This document shows positions 1-8,804 of a stretch of DNA of 64,000 bases, piece after piece. The translations under genes and the position numbers were made by a program. Position 1 is the first letter of the stretch; each line of letters starts with the position of its first letter. Source of the stretch: Pseudanabaena sp. BC1403 (GTDB lineage: Bacteria > Cyanobacteriota > Cyanobacteriia > Pseudanabaenales > Pseudanabaenaceae); contig NZ_PDDM01000013.1 of NCBI RefSeq assembly GCF_002914585.1, forward strand, positions 62,001 through 126,000. The letters run 5' to 3'. The notes beneath the pieces were generated by a model. That model did not search any database and was not told where the DNA came from. It was given only the letters and a program-made list of their open reading frames with translations.

Positions 1-19
1 ACCGTCCCTAGCAATTATT

Positions 20-718
20 TTAGGATTTCCTATTTATGATCATAGGCGCAATCATCTCAGCTCGTATCCAATCTTCTTCATTATCAATATCCTGCACAGA
101 CCATCTTGGTATCAGTACGGGTACAGAATGACGATCAAAAACGCGTTTGTTCTCTAGCCAAGCCGATGGTTGTCCCCAATAAAATTGCCCTGCATCATGC
201 AAAGCTCTAGGTAAGTCTTGAGAACGAGTTGAAAAATGCTCTGGGAAGAACATCTCGATACCGCCATCAGGATGTTCGCTGAATGCCCGAAAGATCGGCG
301 CGGCAAAATCTGTTGCTGAAAAAGCGTATGCCCAGTTACCAGACTCTAATGTTTGCCAAGCTCGTCTAAGATCTTCTACTTGGATAAAAGGTGCTGTTGC
401 ATAGATACAACAAACAGAAGAAATTTGCCAACCTTGATCGATAAACCATTGGGTGGCATGGGCAATCACCTCGGTTGTACCTGTGTAATCATTGGCAAGC
501 TCTGCGGGACGTATGAACGGAACTTCTGCACCATATTTTGTAGCGATTTTAGCAATTTCATCGTCATCAGTAGAAATGATGATTTTATCAAATAGTTCAG
601 AAGCGATCGCCTTCTTAATTGACCAGGCAATCATAGGCTTTCCAAAAAAAGTCTTAATATTTTTTCTCGGAATGCGTTTGCTTCCTCCTCGTGCAGGAAT
701 CACAGCAATTTTCATCAA
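20..718 (-). CDS. pseF: CMP-nonulosonate (pseudaminic acid-type) cytidylyltransferase
   Basis: A 232-residue cytidylyltransferase that would activate a nonulosonic acid (pseudaminic or related) with CTP to the CMP-sugar used for glycan decoration. The family's nucleotide-binding motif IPARGGSKRIPRKNI is at residues 7-21, followed by ISTDDDEIA near residue 50. The length fits PseF/NeuA single-domain enzymes. The start is MM (718 or 715); either is possible. The next upstream gene faces the same way after 186 bp without a clear gene, and the downstream neighbour lies outside the window, so a nonulosonate operon cannot be confirmed. Substrate choice (pseudaminic versus legionaminic or sialic acid) is inferred from overall resemblance. 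Confidence 0.8.
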   Translation of the reverse strand: MMKIAVIPARGGSKRIPRKNIKTFFGKPMIAWSIKKAIASELFDKIIISTDDDEIAKIATKYGAEVPFIRPAELANDYTGTTEVIAHATQWFIDQGWQISSVCCIYATAPFIQVEDLRRAWQTLESGNWAYAFSATDFAAPIFRAFSEHPDGGIEMFFPEHFSTRSQDLPRALHDAGQFYWGQPSAWLENKRVFDRHSVPVLIPRWSVQDIDNEEDWIRAEMIAPMIINRKS

Positions 719-904
719 ATTTCACCTAAATATGTCCATAAAAGCTACGTATTATCATTCTCAGGTGTTGTATGTATTCAGAACAATCAAGAGTCAATAA
801 GCAAAAAATTTAGACTAAAACACCTACTAGTTAAGGGATGAAAATCCATAACTGTTTGCAACCATGCTGAATATAGGCAACACCAACGCGATCGCAAAAC
901 CGCA

Positions 905-2806
905 TCAAAAGCTACAAGCTTGGTTTAACCAAATCGTTTCCTCCTCTGTAAGTAAAGGAGATAATTTCTGCACTACAGCCGCATAGTAGCTTTCCAGCCA
1001 TGAGATTTGTTGAGGATTGAGCTTGCTGCGATCGATCAGTTTCTTGTCAAAGGGAATATAGGTCAAGGATTCAAACTCGTACCAAGGAGTTTTATTTGGG
1101 TTTGACTTCTGAGGACTGTCTAATTCAGTCGCGACTTCTTTTACAAAATAGAGATTTTCCAAGCGAATACCACCCCATTGAGGTTCATAGTAGCCTGGTT
1201 CGATGCTATTGATTGTACCCAGATCGAGAGATTGATTAACGCGCTTACTAATACCATTTGGGCCCTCATGGACATTGAGAAATACGCCTACGCCGTGACC
1301 AGTACCATGTCCAAAATCTAGTCCACTTTGCCACATTGAAGAACGGGCAATACCATCGATTTGGCTACCTGTCGTGCCTTTAGGAAATTTTTGCATTGCG
1401 CAATTAATATGTGATTTTAGAACTTCCGTATAGCGATCGCATTGCTCTTCTGTAGGCTTACCAATGCTAATGGCGCGAGTATCATCGGTAGTCCCGCCGT
1501 AAAATTGTGAGCCAGAATCTAACAGCAGCAATTCGCCATGAAGAAGTTTACAATCAGGATTAGGATTGCTGTAATGGACGATCGAGCCATTTGCGCCAGT
1601 GCCTGCGATCGTGGGGAAGCTGAGATCGTAGAAACCTTCTTGCTGTTTATATAAGCCTTCAATTTTATTAGCAACATCACGTTCACTGATGGTATTGCCA
1701 ACACTGATCTGTTCTTCTATCCATTTGAGAGTAAGAGTTTTGGCGAGGCTAGCCTTCAGGTTAGCTTGTTGCATTTGGGCGATTTCCACAGCATTTTTGT
1801 GTGCTTTGAAAGTCTCGATTGGGTGTTCAGCACCAACTATTTTCGCTTTGACATCTTTAAGTTGTAGATATGTGCCATAGGTGGTTTGAGCGATCGCAAC
1901 CAGTACATTCTTCTGTTCAGCAACTAGCGATCTCAAAATGGGAATGTATTGCTCGTAATCAAGAATTTGCACCTGTCCAGCCAGAGCCTGACGCACTGGG
2001 TCATCAATGCGCGATGTATTTGTAAAAAGATATGCATCAGTTGTAGTGACGATCGCATAGCTAATAAATACAGGATTGCACTCAACATCGCGACCGCGCA
2101 AATTGTAAAGCCATGCAATCTGATCGAGCTTAGTCACGGGTAAAATTGCGGCTTTCTTCTTGCCCATCACTTCACGGACGCGCTCTAATTTTTTGGCTAA
2201 ACTCTCACCAGTAACTGAGTCAGGAAGGGTAATTACAGGTTGATCACCAAAAGGTGGAATAGGTTCGCTTTCTATCCAAGGACTTTGCGATCGCACTGCA
2301 TCTACTAAGTTTTCGATAATGGGAACTATCTGCACTCCACCGTCGCTTAAACGTTCTGAGAAGCGTCGATATTGAGCGACGGTAATCGTAAAGGGATCAA
2401 TCCCCAATCGGAAGGTTTGTAATTGTTTCGCAGCATTTTGACCAAGTTCTTCAAGCACCTCTTCTACGGTTGGATGCTCTTCTAGACCAACTTTGCAGAC
2501 TTTTTGGAGATTTGCATCCACTTGCATATCCGCTTGTTCGTAATAGCGTGAATCCACAAATACCCAAGCTTGCTCAGTGCTGATCAAAAAATCACCTGCG
2601 GAGCCAGTAAAGCCACTAATCCATTGACGACGTTGTTTGGCTTCTGGCAAATATTCATTGAGATGCTCATCGGCTGAAGGGACAAAATAGGCATCTAACT
2701 TATGTTTGGCGAGTTGCGATCGCAGAGCGGCAAATTTCCGAGCGGTTTCTTTTGATTCAAGAGATGGGCTAAGTGATTCTGCGGGCAAAGTCTGCAATAA
2801 AACCAT
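905..2806 (-). CDS. Xaa-Pro aminopeptidase (M24B, long aminopeptidase P type)
   Basis: A 633-residue cytosolic metallopeptidase that removes an N-terminal residue before proline. The M24 pita-bread metal site is complete: D430 and D441 in the LDSGSQFYGGTTDDTR segment, H504 in GHGTGHGVG, E536 in SIEPGYY and E550 in GGIRLE, with the correct 11-residue spacing between the two aspartates. The first ~320 residues are two creatinase-like N-terminal domains, making this the long (~600 aa) form also found in eukaryotes rather than the ~440 aa E. coli PepP form. It appears to be a single-gene unit. A family A palindrome lies just upstream. Confidence 0.93.
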   Translation of the reverse strand: MVLLQTLPAESLSPSLESKETARKFAALRSQLAKHKLDAYFVPSADEHLNEYLPEAKQRRQWISGFTGSAGDFLISTEQAWVFVDSRYYEQADMQVDANLQKVCKVGLEEHPTVEEVLEELGQNAAKQLQTFRLGIDPFTITVAQYRRFSERLSDGGVQIVPIIENLVDAVRSQSPWIESEPIPPFGDQPVITLPDSVTGESLAKKLERVREVMGKKKAAILPVTKLDQIAWLYNLRGRDVECNPVFISYAIVTTTDAYLFTNTSRIDDPVRQALAGQVQILDYEQYIPILRSLVAEQKNVLVAIAQTTYGTYLQLKDVKAKIVGAEHPIETFKAHKNAVEIAQMQQANLKASLAKTLTLKWIEEQISVGNTISERDVANKIEGLYKQQEGFYDLSFPTIAGTGANGSIVHYSNPNPDCKLLHGELLLLDSGSQFYGGTTDDTRAISIGKPTEEQCDRYTEVLKSHINCAMQKFPKGTTGSQIDGIARSSMWQSGLDFGHGTGHGVGVFLNVHEGPNGISKRVNQSLDLGTINSIEPGYYEPQWGGIRLENLYFVKEVATELDSPQKSNPNKTPWYEFESLTYIPFDKKLIDRSKLNPQQISWLESYYAAVVQKLSPLLTEEETIWLNQACSF

Positions 2807-2873
2807 GAAGTTTTTGAGAATATAATTTAATCTATGAAAATTCTAACCTAAGTAACTTGGCGTAATAGCAACT

Positions 2874-2987
2874 ATAGCAATGATTGAGTTAGTTAGGCCA
2901 AATCAAAACCCAAAAGATTAATGGCGGTGCTTCGCACCGCCATTAATCTTTTGGGTTTTATATCCTAAGCAAAACTTACATTGCTAT
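2874..2987. repeat. Family A palindromic element with short terminal inverted repeats
   Basis: A 26-bp perfect stem (2905-2930 with 2934-2959) closes on a 3-nt loop, TTC, with core GGCGGTGC/GCACCGCC. Outside it are degenerate TTAGG/CCTAAG arms and 9-bp terminal inverted repeats ATAGCAATG (2874-2882) and CATTGCTAT (2979-2987). The same architecture recurs at 14.4, 28.1, 29.9, 39.4, 46.4 and 59.7 kb. Confidence 0.85.
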
Positions 2988-2988
2988 G

Positions 2989-3041
2989 AAACCCACAAAA
3001 GCAAAGCGCCAACATAACGGGCGCTTTGCTTTTGTGGGTTT
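2989..3041. terminator. 22-bp stem-loop downstream of the DUF4278-like gene
   Basis: A perfect 22-bp inverted repeat (2989-3010 with 3020-3041) with a 9-nt loop lies immediately after the stop of the minus-strand gene at 3054. A strong stem with GC-rich inner part would serve as a transcription end or 3' stabiliser; its sequence resembles the palindromic elements elsewhere, so it may be a repeat copy used as a terminator. Confidence 0.6.
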
Positions 3042-3053
3042 TAAGCTTTACTT

Positions 3054-3572
3054 TTAATCCACATAAGATCCACGATATTTTATCCTTTCTTTAGGCTTAG
3101 CTGACTTTTGCGATTCTCTTGCTTCTGAGAAAGAATCTCGAAAATCCTGTGAAGATTCATTCGCAACACTTACTCCACGATATTTGATCACAGGCTGATC
3201 CTCATCAACATTTTTTTGATCGCTTTTAATCGCTAAATCTTCTGGTTTATAACGATTACCTCGATACTGCATGACCTCAATTTCTTCTTCAAAAATCTCA
3301 TTAAAGTCTTCTTGATTAAGTGTCGAAGCACTAGACTGAGACGATTTATCGGGATTTCGGGATTTGGGCGGTGTGTAGAGCTTACCCAAAACGTTATAAC
3401 AAAAATAGGGTAGACCCACAGCAATCACCAGAATCACCAACAGCGAATCTATCTGCGTGAGAGCATCAGAAACAATGTCTATATGATTTGAGGAAGCCCA
3501 CATCGAAATCATGGAAAAAACTGTTACTGCCGAGGCAACTTGTAAAGTGCGATAAATAAAAGACTTTTTCAT
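3054..3572 (-). CDS. Membrane protein with three DUF4278-like YRG motifs
   Basis: A 172-residue protein of unknown function. Two hydrophobic segments occupy about residues 8-28 and 42-64, so the N-terminus is membrane-anchored. The rest is charged and carries the short motif YRG three times (QYRGNRY near 103, KYRGVSV near 131, KYRGSYVD at the C-terminus). This motif with a following tyrosine or valine is typical of the small cyanobacterial DUF4278 family, normally found once per protein. It looks monocistronic, with its own stem-loop downstream. No catalytic residues can be recognised. Confidence 0.6.
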   Translation of the reverse strand: MKKSFIYRTLQVASAVTVFSMISMWASSNHIDIVSDALTQIDSLLVILVIAVGLPYFCYNVLGKLYTPPKSRNPDKSSQSSASTLNQEDFNEIFEEEIEVMQYRGNRYKPEDLAIKSDQKNVDEDQPVIKYRGVSVANESSQDFRDSFSEARESQKSAKPKERIKYRGSYVD

Positions 3573-3782
3573 GGAAGATTCGCCACAATTACTTTGAGTA
3601 AACTTTACGTAACTGCATCGTAATCATTTGCGCTTAACAGGTACGCTTACAAATACAATTATCGACTTACTTTACCAACTTAACCTTTATTGGCGATCTT
3701 AATCGCTATATTCGCTACGATTTTTGGTAGGGTTTAAGGGGCAGATTGGCAAATATGCAACTTTATAACTGGGCGAATACAA

Positions 3783-4397
3783 ATGCAGGAATGGATTACT
3801 AATACCATGAACTCCCTAGGCTATCTGGGGATCGGGCTACTGATGTTTTTAGAAAATCTCTTTCCACCAATTCCTTCAGAGTTAATTATGCCCTTGGCAG
3901 GATATACAGCAACTTTTCCCAATACACAAATTCAGGTTATTCCTGCGATCGCTGCGGGTGTGATCGGGACGATCTTGGGTGCAATCCCTTGGTACTATGC
4001 AGGATTATTGCTCGGACAGCAGAGATTGCAATTGTTAGCAAGCCGCTATGGTAAATGGATTGGCATTTCTGGCGAAGACATTGAGAAATCGACGAATTGG
4101 TTTCAAAAGCATGGTTCAAAGGCAGTTTTATTCGGTCGGCTCGTTCCTGGCATTCGCACTTTGATTTCCATTCCCGCAGGTATTAGCAAAATGCCTATAG
4201 TCCCGTTCTTTATCTATTCCACGATTGGGACAATTGTCTGGGTAACTTTATTAACCTATGCAGGGTATTTTTTGGGTAAGAACTACAAGCTGGTCGAAGA
4301 CTATATTGATGTCATAACCAAGGTCGTAGTTTTCGGCGTTTTGCTAGCGATCGCTTCATTTATTGGCTATCGCCTATGGAAGCGATCGCGCAAATAA
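3783..4397 (+). CDS. DedA family membrane protein
   Basis: A 204-residue polytopic inner-membrane protein of the DedA/SNARE-associated family, whose members act in lipid scrambling and membrane homeostasis. The N-terminal ENLFPPIPSELIMPLAG stretch (about residues 24-40) is the family signature with acidic and proline residues. The second signature, FGRLVPGIRTLISIPAG, is near residues 117-133 and carries the conserved arginines. Four to five hydrophobic segments are visible and the length is normal (~200 aa). It stands alone; the following 300 bp carries palindromic repeats. The lipid substrate cannot be told from sequence. Confidence 0.92.
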   Translation: MQEWITNTMNSLGYLGIGLLMFLENLFPPIPSELIMPLAGYTATFPNTQIQVIPAIAAGVIGTILGAIPWYYAGLLLGQQRLQLLASRYGKWIGISGEDIEKSTNWFQKHGSKAVLFGRLVPGIRTLISIPAGISKMPIVPFFIYSTIGTIVWVTLLTYAGYFLGKNYKLVEDYIDVITKVVVFGVLLAIASFIGYRLWKRSRK

Positions 4398-4698
4398 AAT
4401 TCTAAATGGTTTGGGCGGGCTTCACTCACCCAAACCATTTATAGCAATTTCTCGCAATGCAAAGCAAAGCCCAAAAGATGAGTATCGCAGCCATTTTGTG
4501 CTTTTAAAACCCTTACAGGGTTTGACTATACCAATAAATTTTTGAAAGTGTTGCTTTGCAACACTTTCAAAAATTTATTGGTTTGGGTTTGAGGGCAAAG
4601 CGCTGCAAAGAAATTGCGATCGCCTATATAATCAGAGTAGCTAGATCAGTTCAGAACATCGGTCAGGGCAAAAGCCAAGCTAACCGAATATAAGCCCC
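4398..4698. other. Repeat-filled intergenic region
   Basis: No gene is visible. The segment holds a 12-bp inverted repeat (4404-4415 with 4429-4440), a half copy of the family C sequence (about 4488-4520: GCCATTTTGTG followed by AAAACCCTTACAGGGTTTG), and a complete family B hairpin (4531-4581). The last ~80 bp should contain the promoter of the DUF4335 gene. Confidence 0.6.
4531..4581. repeat. Family B palindrome (24-bp arms)
   Basis: Perfect inverted repeat 4531-4554 with 4558-4581, loop TTT, core TTGC/GCAA. It is followed by TTTGGGTTTGAGGGCAAAGCGCTG, a flank shared in degenerate form with other family B copies (for example 54.9 kb). It matches the copy at 28777-28827 except for one base pair present there and absent here. 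Confidence 0.85.
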
Positions 4699-6009
4699 AT
4701 GCGTTACTCACATTCGGAATCAAATACCTTGAGCCGCCGCTACGAATTGCCGACCTGTCTCTTAGAGGTCTGGACGGAGCGATCGCCTTTATCGGATTGG
4801 CAATCGCAGACCGTTGCTCAAAATTTGAGCTTTCGTCTGCAATTAGCTCACGGCAAAAAAATTATTAAAGGTAATCAGCAGCAAATTATCAGCTTAATCG
4901 AAGGCGTTACCGCTTATTGCGATCACTGGTTGACACAAGATGACTTTGAAACTCTCGATCATGCGATTGCTGTTCCCCAACTGCCGAAGTTGCAACTCTC
5001 GACCTTACAATTATTTGATCTATACGAAAGTCTAGAACTCTGTACCAATGAGTTTGTGATTTTGCCAAACTTAGTACTAGAAGTGCGCCGCCTCAATCCC
5101 AACTGGCTCAAAATTGTTGCAGGTGCGATCGCGATCGTCGGTGTCAGTATTGGCGCAATTCGTCTAATTTCACCACCCTTTGGTGAGCAACCCAGCTATC
5201 AAATTGCTTCTACGCCATCAGCTTCTGATCCTGAGAAAGCATCTATACCTTCCGTTAGATTAGACAACTTAGACAACAAAGTAGAAAATCGCGCAAAGGT
5301 GGATGCTTCACCAAAATCGACAAACCCGATTGCGCTTAGTCCCAAGCCTTCTCTTTCTGAAGAAAAAAGCAATATAGCAAAGGCTCCTGCTGCTTCTAGC
5401 CTCTCTCAATCCTCTCAAAATATAAATCGCGATCGCAAGGAGCTAGAGCAATCCAATAAAGTCGCGATCGCACCTGAATCTGCTGTTGCTGATTCTACTA
5501 ATTCCCAACGTGCAACGGATAATATGCGTTCGATTATAGGTGCGATAAAACCATCAAGTCCCACGACAAAACCAAGGCAATTAGAGTCCCCAAAGAAAGA
5601 CAATTTCTCTCAATCTGCAACAATTGCAGGAGAACCTGCTCCATCAGCAGCCCCATCTGCACCGTTATCTATTCCCTCGACAGAGTCTCGTATGGCTGAT
5701 GGCAATGCCATAGCTAATATCAGAGTCAATATCAAAGTTTTACAGATTCAATCGGAATTGCCCAGTGATATAAACTCATCTTTAGTTCGTTACATCCAAA
5801 CTCAGCAAATTAACGCATCCACAACAGGGACGCTCACTTTCGAGCTAGAGATTGTAGGCGATCGCATTAGCAATATATCTACTGATAATCAAGGTTCGAT
5901 ATTGAAAGATGCGAATTCGATCTCCGAAGTAGAAAAGCTCATTTTAGAATGGCGATCACCTAATCCTATCACTGGCAAAGTCCGTCTAGTACTGCAATTA
6001 TCCCCATAA
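4699..6009 (+). CDS. DUF4335 domain protein with single membrane segment
   Basis: A 436-residue cyanobacterial protein of unknown function. Residues 1-125 form the conserved DUF4335-type domain, beginning with SNTLSRRYELPTCLLEVW. One hydrophobic helix lies near residues 136-158 (KIVAGAIAIVGVSIGAIRL). A low-complexity Ser/Pro/Ala/Lys linker (about 165-340) leads to a compact C-terminal domain (about 345-436) ending in GKVRLVLQLSP, which may lie across the membrane. The layout suggests a cytoplasmic domain tethered to an extracytoplasmic one by a flexible linker. It converges with the FHA gene. Function is not known to me. Confidence 0.75.
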   Translation: MRYSHSESNTLSRRYELPTCLLEVWTERSPLSDWQSQTVAQNLSFRLQLAHGKKIIKGNQQQIISLIEGVTAYCDHWLTQDDFETLDHAIAVPQLPKLQLSTLQLFDLYESLELCTNEFVILPNLVLEVRRLNPNWLKIVAGAIAIVGVSIGAIRLISPPFGEQPSYQIASTPSASDPEKASIPSVRLDNLDNKVENRAKVDASPKSTNPIALSPKPSLSEEKSNIAKAPAASSLSQSSQNINRDRKELEQSNKVAIAPESAVADSTNSQRATDNMRSIIGAIKPSSPTTKPRQLESPKKDNFSQSATIAGEPAPSAAPSAPLSIPSTESRMADGNAIANIRVNIKVLQIQSELPSDINSSLVRYIQTQQINASTTGTLTFELEIVGDRISNISTDNQGSILKDANSISEVEKLILEWRSPNPITGKVRLVLQLSP

Positions 6010-6040
6010 AAAAGGCGCAAAGCGAAAGATCTCTATCGCT

Positions 6041-6850
6041 TTATGAGGTCAATTGAAATACAAAGCTAACTTTGTCACCTTTGCCGAGAGAAATGCGATC
6101 GCCTGCCCTGAGCTTATGACGATTGCCCGCAGGTAAGGGCAAATTGTTGACATAAGTACCGTTAGAGCTACCTGTATCCTCAAGATAAAAAGAGCCAGCC
6201 TCAGCACGAATATCCGCATGGATGCGCGAAACAATATCTGAATCTGGGAAACCCGACACATCAATATCGGGAGGAATTACCGTATTTGATTTACCAATAT
6301 GCACAACTGGTAAATGCGCAGGAATTTCGATATTGAGATTAGTCTGCACATGGAGCAAAGACGCAGCAAATTGCTGTAACTGCGTCTTGACACTACTCAT
6401 CGGCACACTAATTGGCTCATTCATCGGTGTGGTTACAGATGGATTTTGCTCCTCTGTTGCGAGCAAGTTTTCGATATCGGTAAACTTAGGAACAGTTGCC
6501 CCCTCGGCAAAAGAATTAGGGACTAAATTTGCGGCAGAATCATCTTCGGCCATTGCATCAGGAAGAGAATTTGACATAGCGCTGGAAATAGATGGTACAG
6601 GGAAAACTTCAGTTGATGGATCGATTGATGGCGCGATCGCACTTTCAATATTAATATCTGGGAGCGGATTGATTGCAGTTGCCGCACTCAGATTAAACCC
6701 ACAATGCCCACAAAACTTAGCATCTGATAACACAGTTGCACCACAACTAGGGCATTGAATATTTTTGACAATTGGTAACGGCGTAAAACAAGCTTCGCAG
6801 TTTACAGCTCCGTCAGGATTAGCATGGGAGCAACTTGGGCAAATAATCAT
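6041..6850 (-). CDS. Double zinc-ribbon FHA domain protein
   Basis: A 269-residue signalling adaptor. Two zinc ribbons at the N-terminus are visible as CPSCSHANPDGAVNCEAC (residues 4-21) and CPSCGATVLSDAKFCGHCG (about 34-52). A disordered Ser/Pro/Glu linker leads to a C-terminal FHA domain (about 175-265) with the phosphothreonine-pocket motifs IVSRIHADI and DTGSSNGTYVN. FHA domains bind phosphothreonine peptides, so this protein probably reads Ser/Thr kinase output. It is the last gene of a minus-strand run (cyclase, response regulator, VWA, FHA). The PP2C phosphatase at 43 kb starts with the same kind of ribbon. Confidence 0.9.
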   Translation of the reverse strand: MIICPSCSHANPDGAVNCEACFTPLPIVKNIQCPSCGATVLSDAKFCGHCGFNLSAATAINPLPDINIESAIAPSIDPSTEVFPVPSISSAMSNSLPDAMAEDDSAANLVPNSFAEGATVPKFTDIENLLATEEQNPSVTTPMNEPISVPMSSVKTQLQQFAASLLHVQTNLNIEIPAHLPVVHIGKSNTVIPPDIDVSGFPDSDIVSRIHADIRAEAGSFYLEDTGSSNGTYVNNLPLPAGNRHKLRAGDRISLGKGDKVSFVFQLTS

Positions 6851-6936
6851 AAGGGCAACTTAGATGGATAGTTTTATACTTTCGCGATGAACATTGCGAT
6901 GATCAGCGTCTTACAGACACTTACTTAATCTAAAAT

Positions 6937-8211
6937 TTAAGGGGTTGGAGGCGATTGCAATACAGTTTTGGACGCGATACGTGTTTTTTTGCGATCAGCT
7001 TCGCTCAGAGTCGTGCCTTCTTGGAGACGAGTTGCGTTATTTTGCAAGATCGTCGAGGCATTATGATCACCCATTTGCAAAGCGGTTTTAGCAGCAGATT
7101 GTAACATTGTCGCCGCACCAGTGCGATCGCCCTGTTGTAGCTTTTGTTCTGCAAGTTGGGTTTGGCGATATTTGGCTAAAGCTAATAAATAATTCTGCAC
7201 CTGCGGATCGACATTTGGCGTAAAGTCTTGAACCAACTCTGCCGTGATTGCTACTAATGAAGACAATGAATTAGTTTTTGCTAGGGCAGGGATGTCAAAA
7301 CGGACTTGAGCTGTCAAAATCGGAATTTCTAAATTATCAGGATATTCGACTGTATAACTAGCAGGGCTGATATAAAGATTAAATAGCACCACCCTTTCAA
7401 CATCCGTCATCAGATCGCCAAGTCTAACAATAATCGCGTTCCCCTCAGTTTGGTATGGTAGCTCGATTGTATCAGGAGAGACTTGGGCGATCGGCTTTAA
7501 TTCCGCTAGCCTGACATGGGGCGCAAGCTGCAAAATTAGATGAGCATTGGTCAGCCCGATCGCTTGGACCCGTTTTAATAATTTCTGAAATTCTTCACCT
7601 GCTGCCTCAGGTGTGGGGATATACGCCATCGCACCACCACCAGCGTCAGCAATGCGTTCCAGTACATCCTGATTCCAGTTATCACCAAAGCCGAGGCTAT
7701 GCAAGGTCATATTGTATTCAGTGGCTAAGCGCGAAAACTGAAAACATCGTTCATTATCACCATGCTCATTTTCACCATCGGTCAGCACAAAAATCTGGCT
7801 AACCGTGCCATCTTTGCCCTTGCTGCTTTCCTGTAAGCCAAGCTTGATGCCATCATCGATACAAGTACCACCCGAAGCCTTGAGCGATTGAATTTTGGCT
7901 TTGATTGATTCAATCCGATCAACTGGTTGGTTATCAACCACCACATGAGCCTTGTGATCAAACCCAATTACACTAATTCGATCTTGTGGATACATACAAT
8001 CAATTAGATCTCGCGCAGCACGTTTGACCGTGTCAAGGGGTTGTCCTCCCATGGAGCCACTGTGATCTAAAACAAGGCACAAGTTAAGCGGCGCATTATT
8101 GCCATCAAAAGCAGCGTTAGCTGAAACAGAGATCGCCAACTGACGTTGGCTACTGGCTTGGCTGCTATCGAGAGTGCGATCGCTTAACTTACAGGTCAAA
8201 TTTACGCTCAT
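6937..8211 (-). CDS. von Willebrand factor A domain protein
   Basis: A 424-residue VWA protein. A complete MIDAS metal site is visible: DHSGS at residues 49-53, a threonine in GGTCIDDG near 114, and TDGENEHGD near 143. The domain ends near residue 210, followed by a beta-rich region and a C-terminal helical segment (about 335-400) resembling the VWA-associated C-terminal domain of bacterial chelatase-like proteins. There is no signal peptide, so it should be cytosolic. Only 2 bp separate it from the upstream response regulator, implying co-transcription and probably translational coupling. Partner proteins are unknown; the FHA protein is the nearest candidate. Confidence 0.9.
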   Translation of the reverse strand: MSVNLTCKLSDRTLDSSQASSQRQLAISVSANAAFDGNNAPLNLCLVLDHSGSMGGQPLDTVKRAARDLIDCMYPQDRISVIGFDHKAHVVVDNQPVDRIESIKAKIQSLKASGGTCIDDGIKLGLQESSKGKDGTVSQIFVLTDGENEHGDNERCFQFSRLATEYNMTLHSLGFGDNWNQDVLERIADAGGGAMAYIPTPEAAGEEFQKLLKRVQAIGLTNAHLILQLAPHVRLAELKPIAQVSPDTIELPYQTEGNAIIVRLGDLMTDVERVVLFNLYISPASYTVEYPDNLEIPILTAQVRFDIPALAKTNSLSSLVAITAELVQDFTPNVDPQVQNYLLALAKYRQTQLAEQKLQQGDRTGAATMLQSAAKTALQMGDHNASTILQNNATRLQEGTTLSEADRKKTRIASKTVLQSPPTP

Positions 8212-8213
8212 TT

Positions 8214-8597
8214 TTAAGTCTCTATTCCTAGAATTTCACAGGATTTTTCTAAGATTTCATCAGGGTCAAAGGGCTTAGTCATGTAGATATCCGCTCCAAC
8301 ATCTTTGCCTCGACTGCGATCAAATTCTTGCCCCTTAGCTGTCAGCATAATTATATATACACCACTTAAGTCAGGATCAGCCTTTACTTTTTGACAGACA
8401 TCATAGCCATTCATCTTTGGCATCATTACGTCTAAGAATACTAAATTTGGCTTTTCACGCTGAATCGCTTCCAGTGCTTCCAAACCATTAGTTGCTGTTA
8501 ATAGCTCTACGTCATAATCTTCCAGTTCTTCTAAGGTTTGCTCCAAAAGCAAACGAATGTGTGGCTCATCGTCAACAATTAGTAATTTTTTGCTCAT
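8214..8597 (-). CDS. Single-domain (CheY-like) response regulator
   Basis: A 127-residue receiver domain with no output domain. The acidic pair D9-D10 (IVDDEP), the phospho-acceptor D56 (LVFLDVMMP), the switch threonine T86 (MLTAKG) and K108 (MTKPFDP) are all present, so it should be phosphorylated by a histidine kinase. No kinase gene is adjacent, making it an orphan that presumably acts by protein contact. It is almost fused to the VWA gene downstream (2-bp gap) and follows the adenylate cyclase, so its output may be on the VWA/FHA proteins (inference). Confidence 0.95.
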   Translation of the reverse strand: MSKKLLIVDDEPHIRLLLEQTLEELEDYDVELLTATNGLEALEAIQREKPNLVFLDVMMPKMNGYDVCQKVKADPDLSGVYIIMLTAKGQEFDRSRGKDVGADIYMTKPFDPDEILEKSCEILGIET

Positions 8598-8664
8598 CTT
8601 TCAAGCCTACGATGTATCTAAAAACTAATGTATCACTTACAGAGCTGAGAGCTCAAAAATAATA

Positions 8665-8717
8665 GGAATTACTCAAATAAACCACGAAATTGATTCTTGG
8701 TTTATTTGAGTAATTCC
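8665..8717. repeat. 20-bp inverted repeat between cyclase and response regulator
   Basis: Perfect arms 8665-8684 and 8698-8717 around a 13-nt loop. The stem is AT-rich and lacks the GC core of family A. It may separate the cyclase transcript from the downstream three genes, or be a palindromic repeat. Confidence 0.6.
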
Positions 8718-8804
8718 ACTGAAGTGGACTATCAGAATACTGCCAAGCAAAGCGTTTTAACAGGGAATTGAGCTTTTAGCACACACTTGAGTACAGGGCT
8801 GCGT

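Noticed and set aside
2989-3041. Treating all palindromes simply as rho-independent terminators
   Set aside because: Many lie between divergent genes or upstream of genes, lack a T run, have long AT stems and share conserved flanks, so a repeat family explains them better; a few adjoining stop codons are still listed as terminators.
7611-7802. Plus-strand open frames inside the VWA gene and similar ones elsewhere
   Set aside because: They lie antisense to well-identified genes and show no protein-like features.
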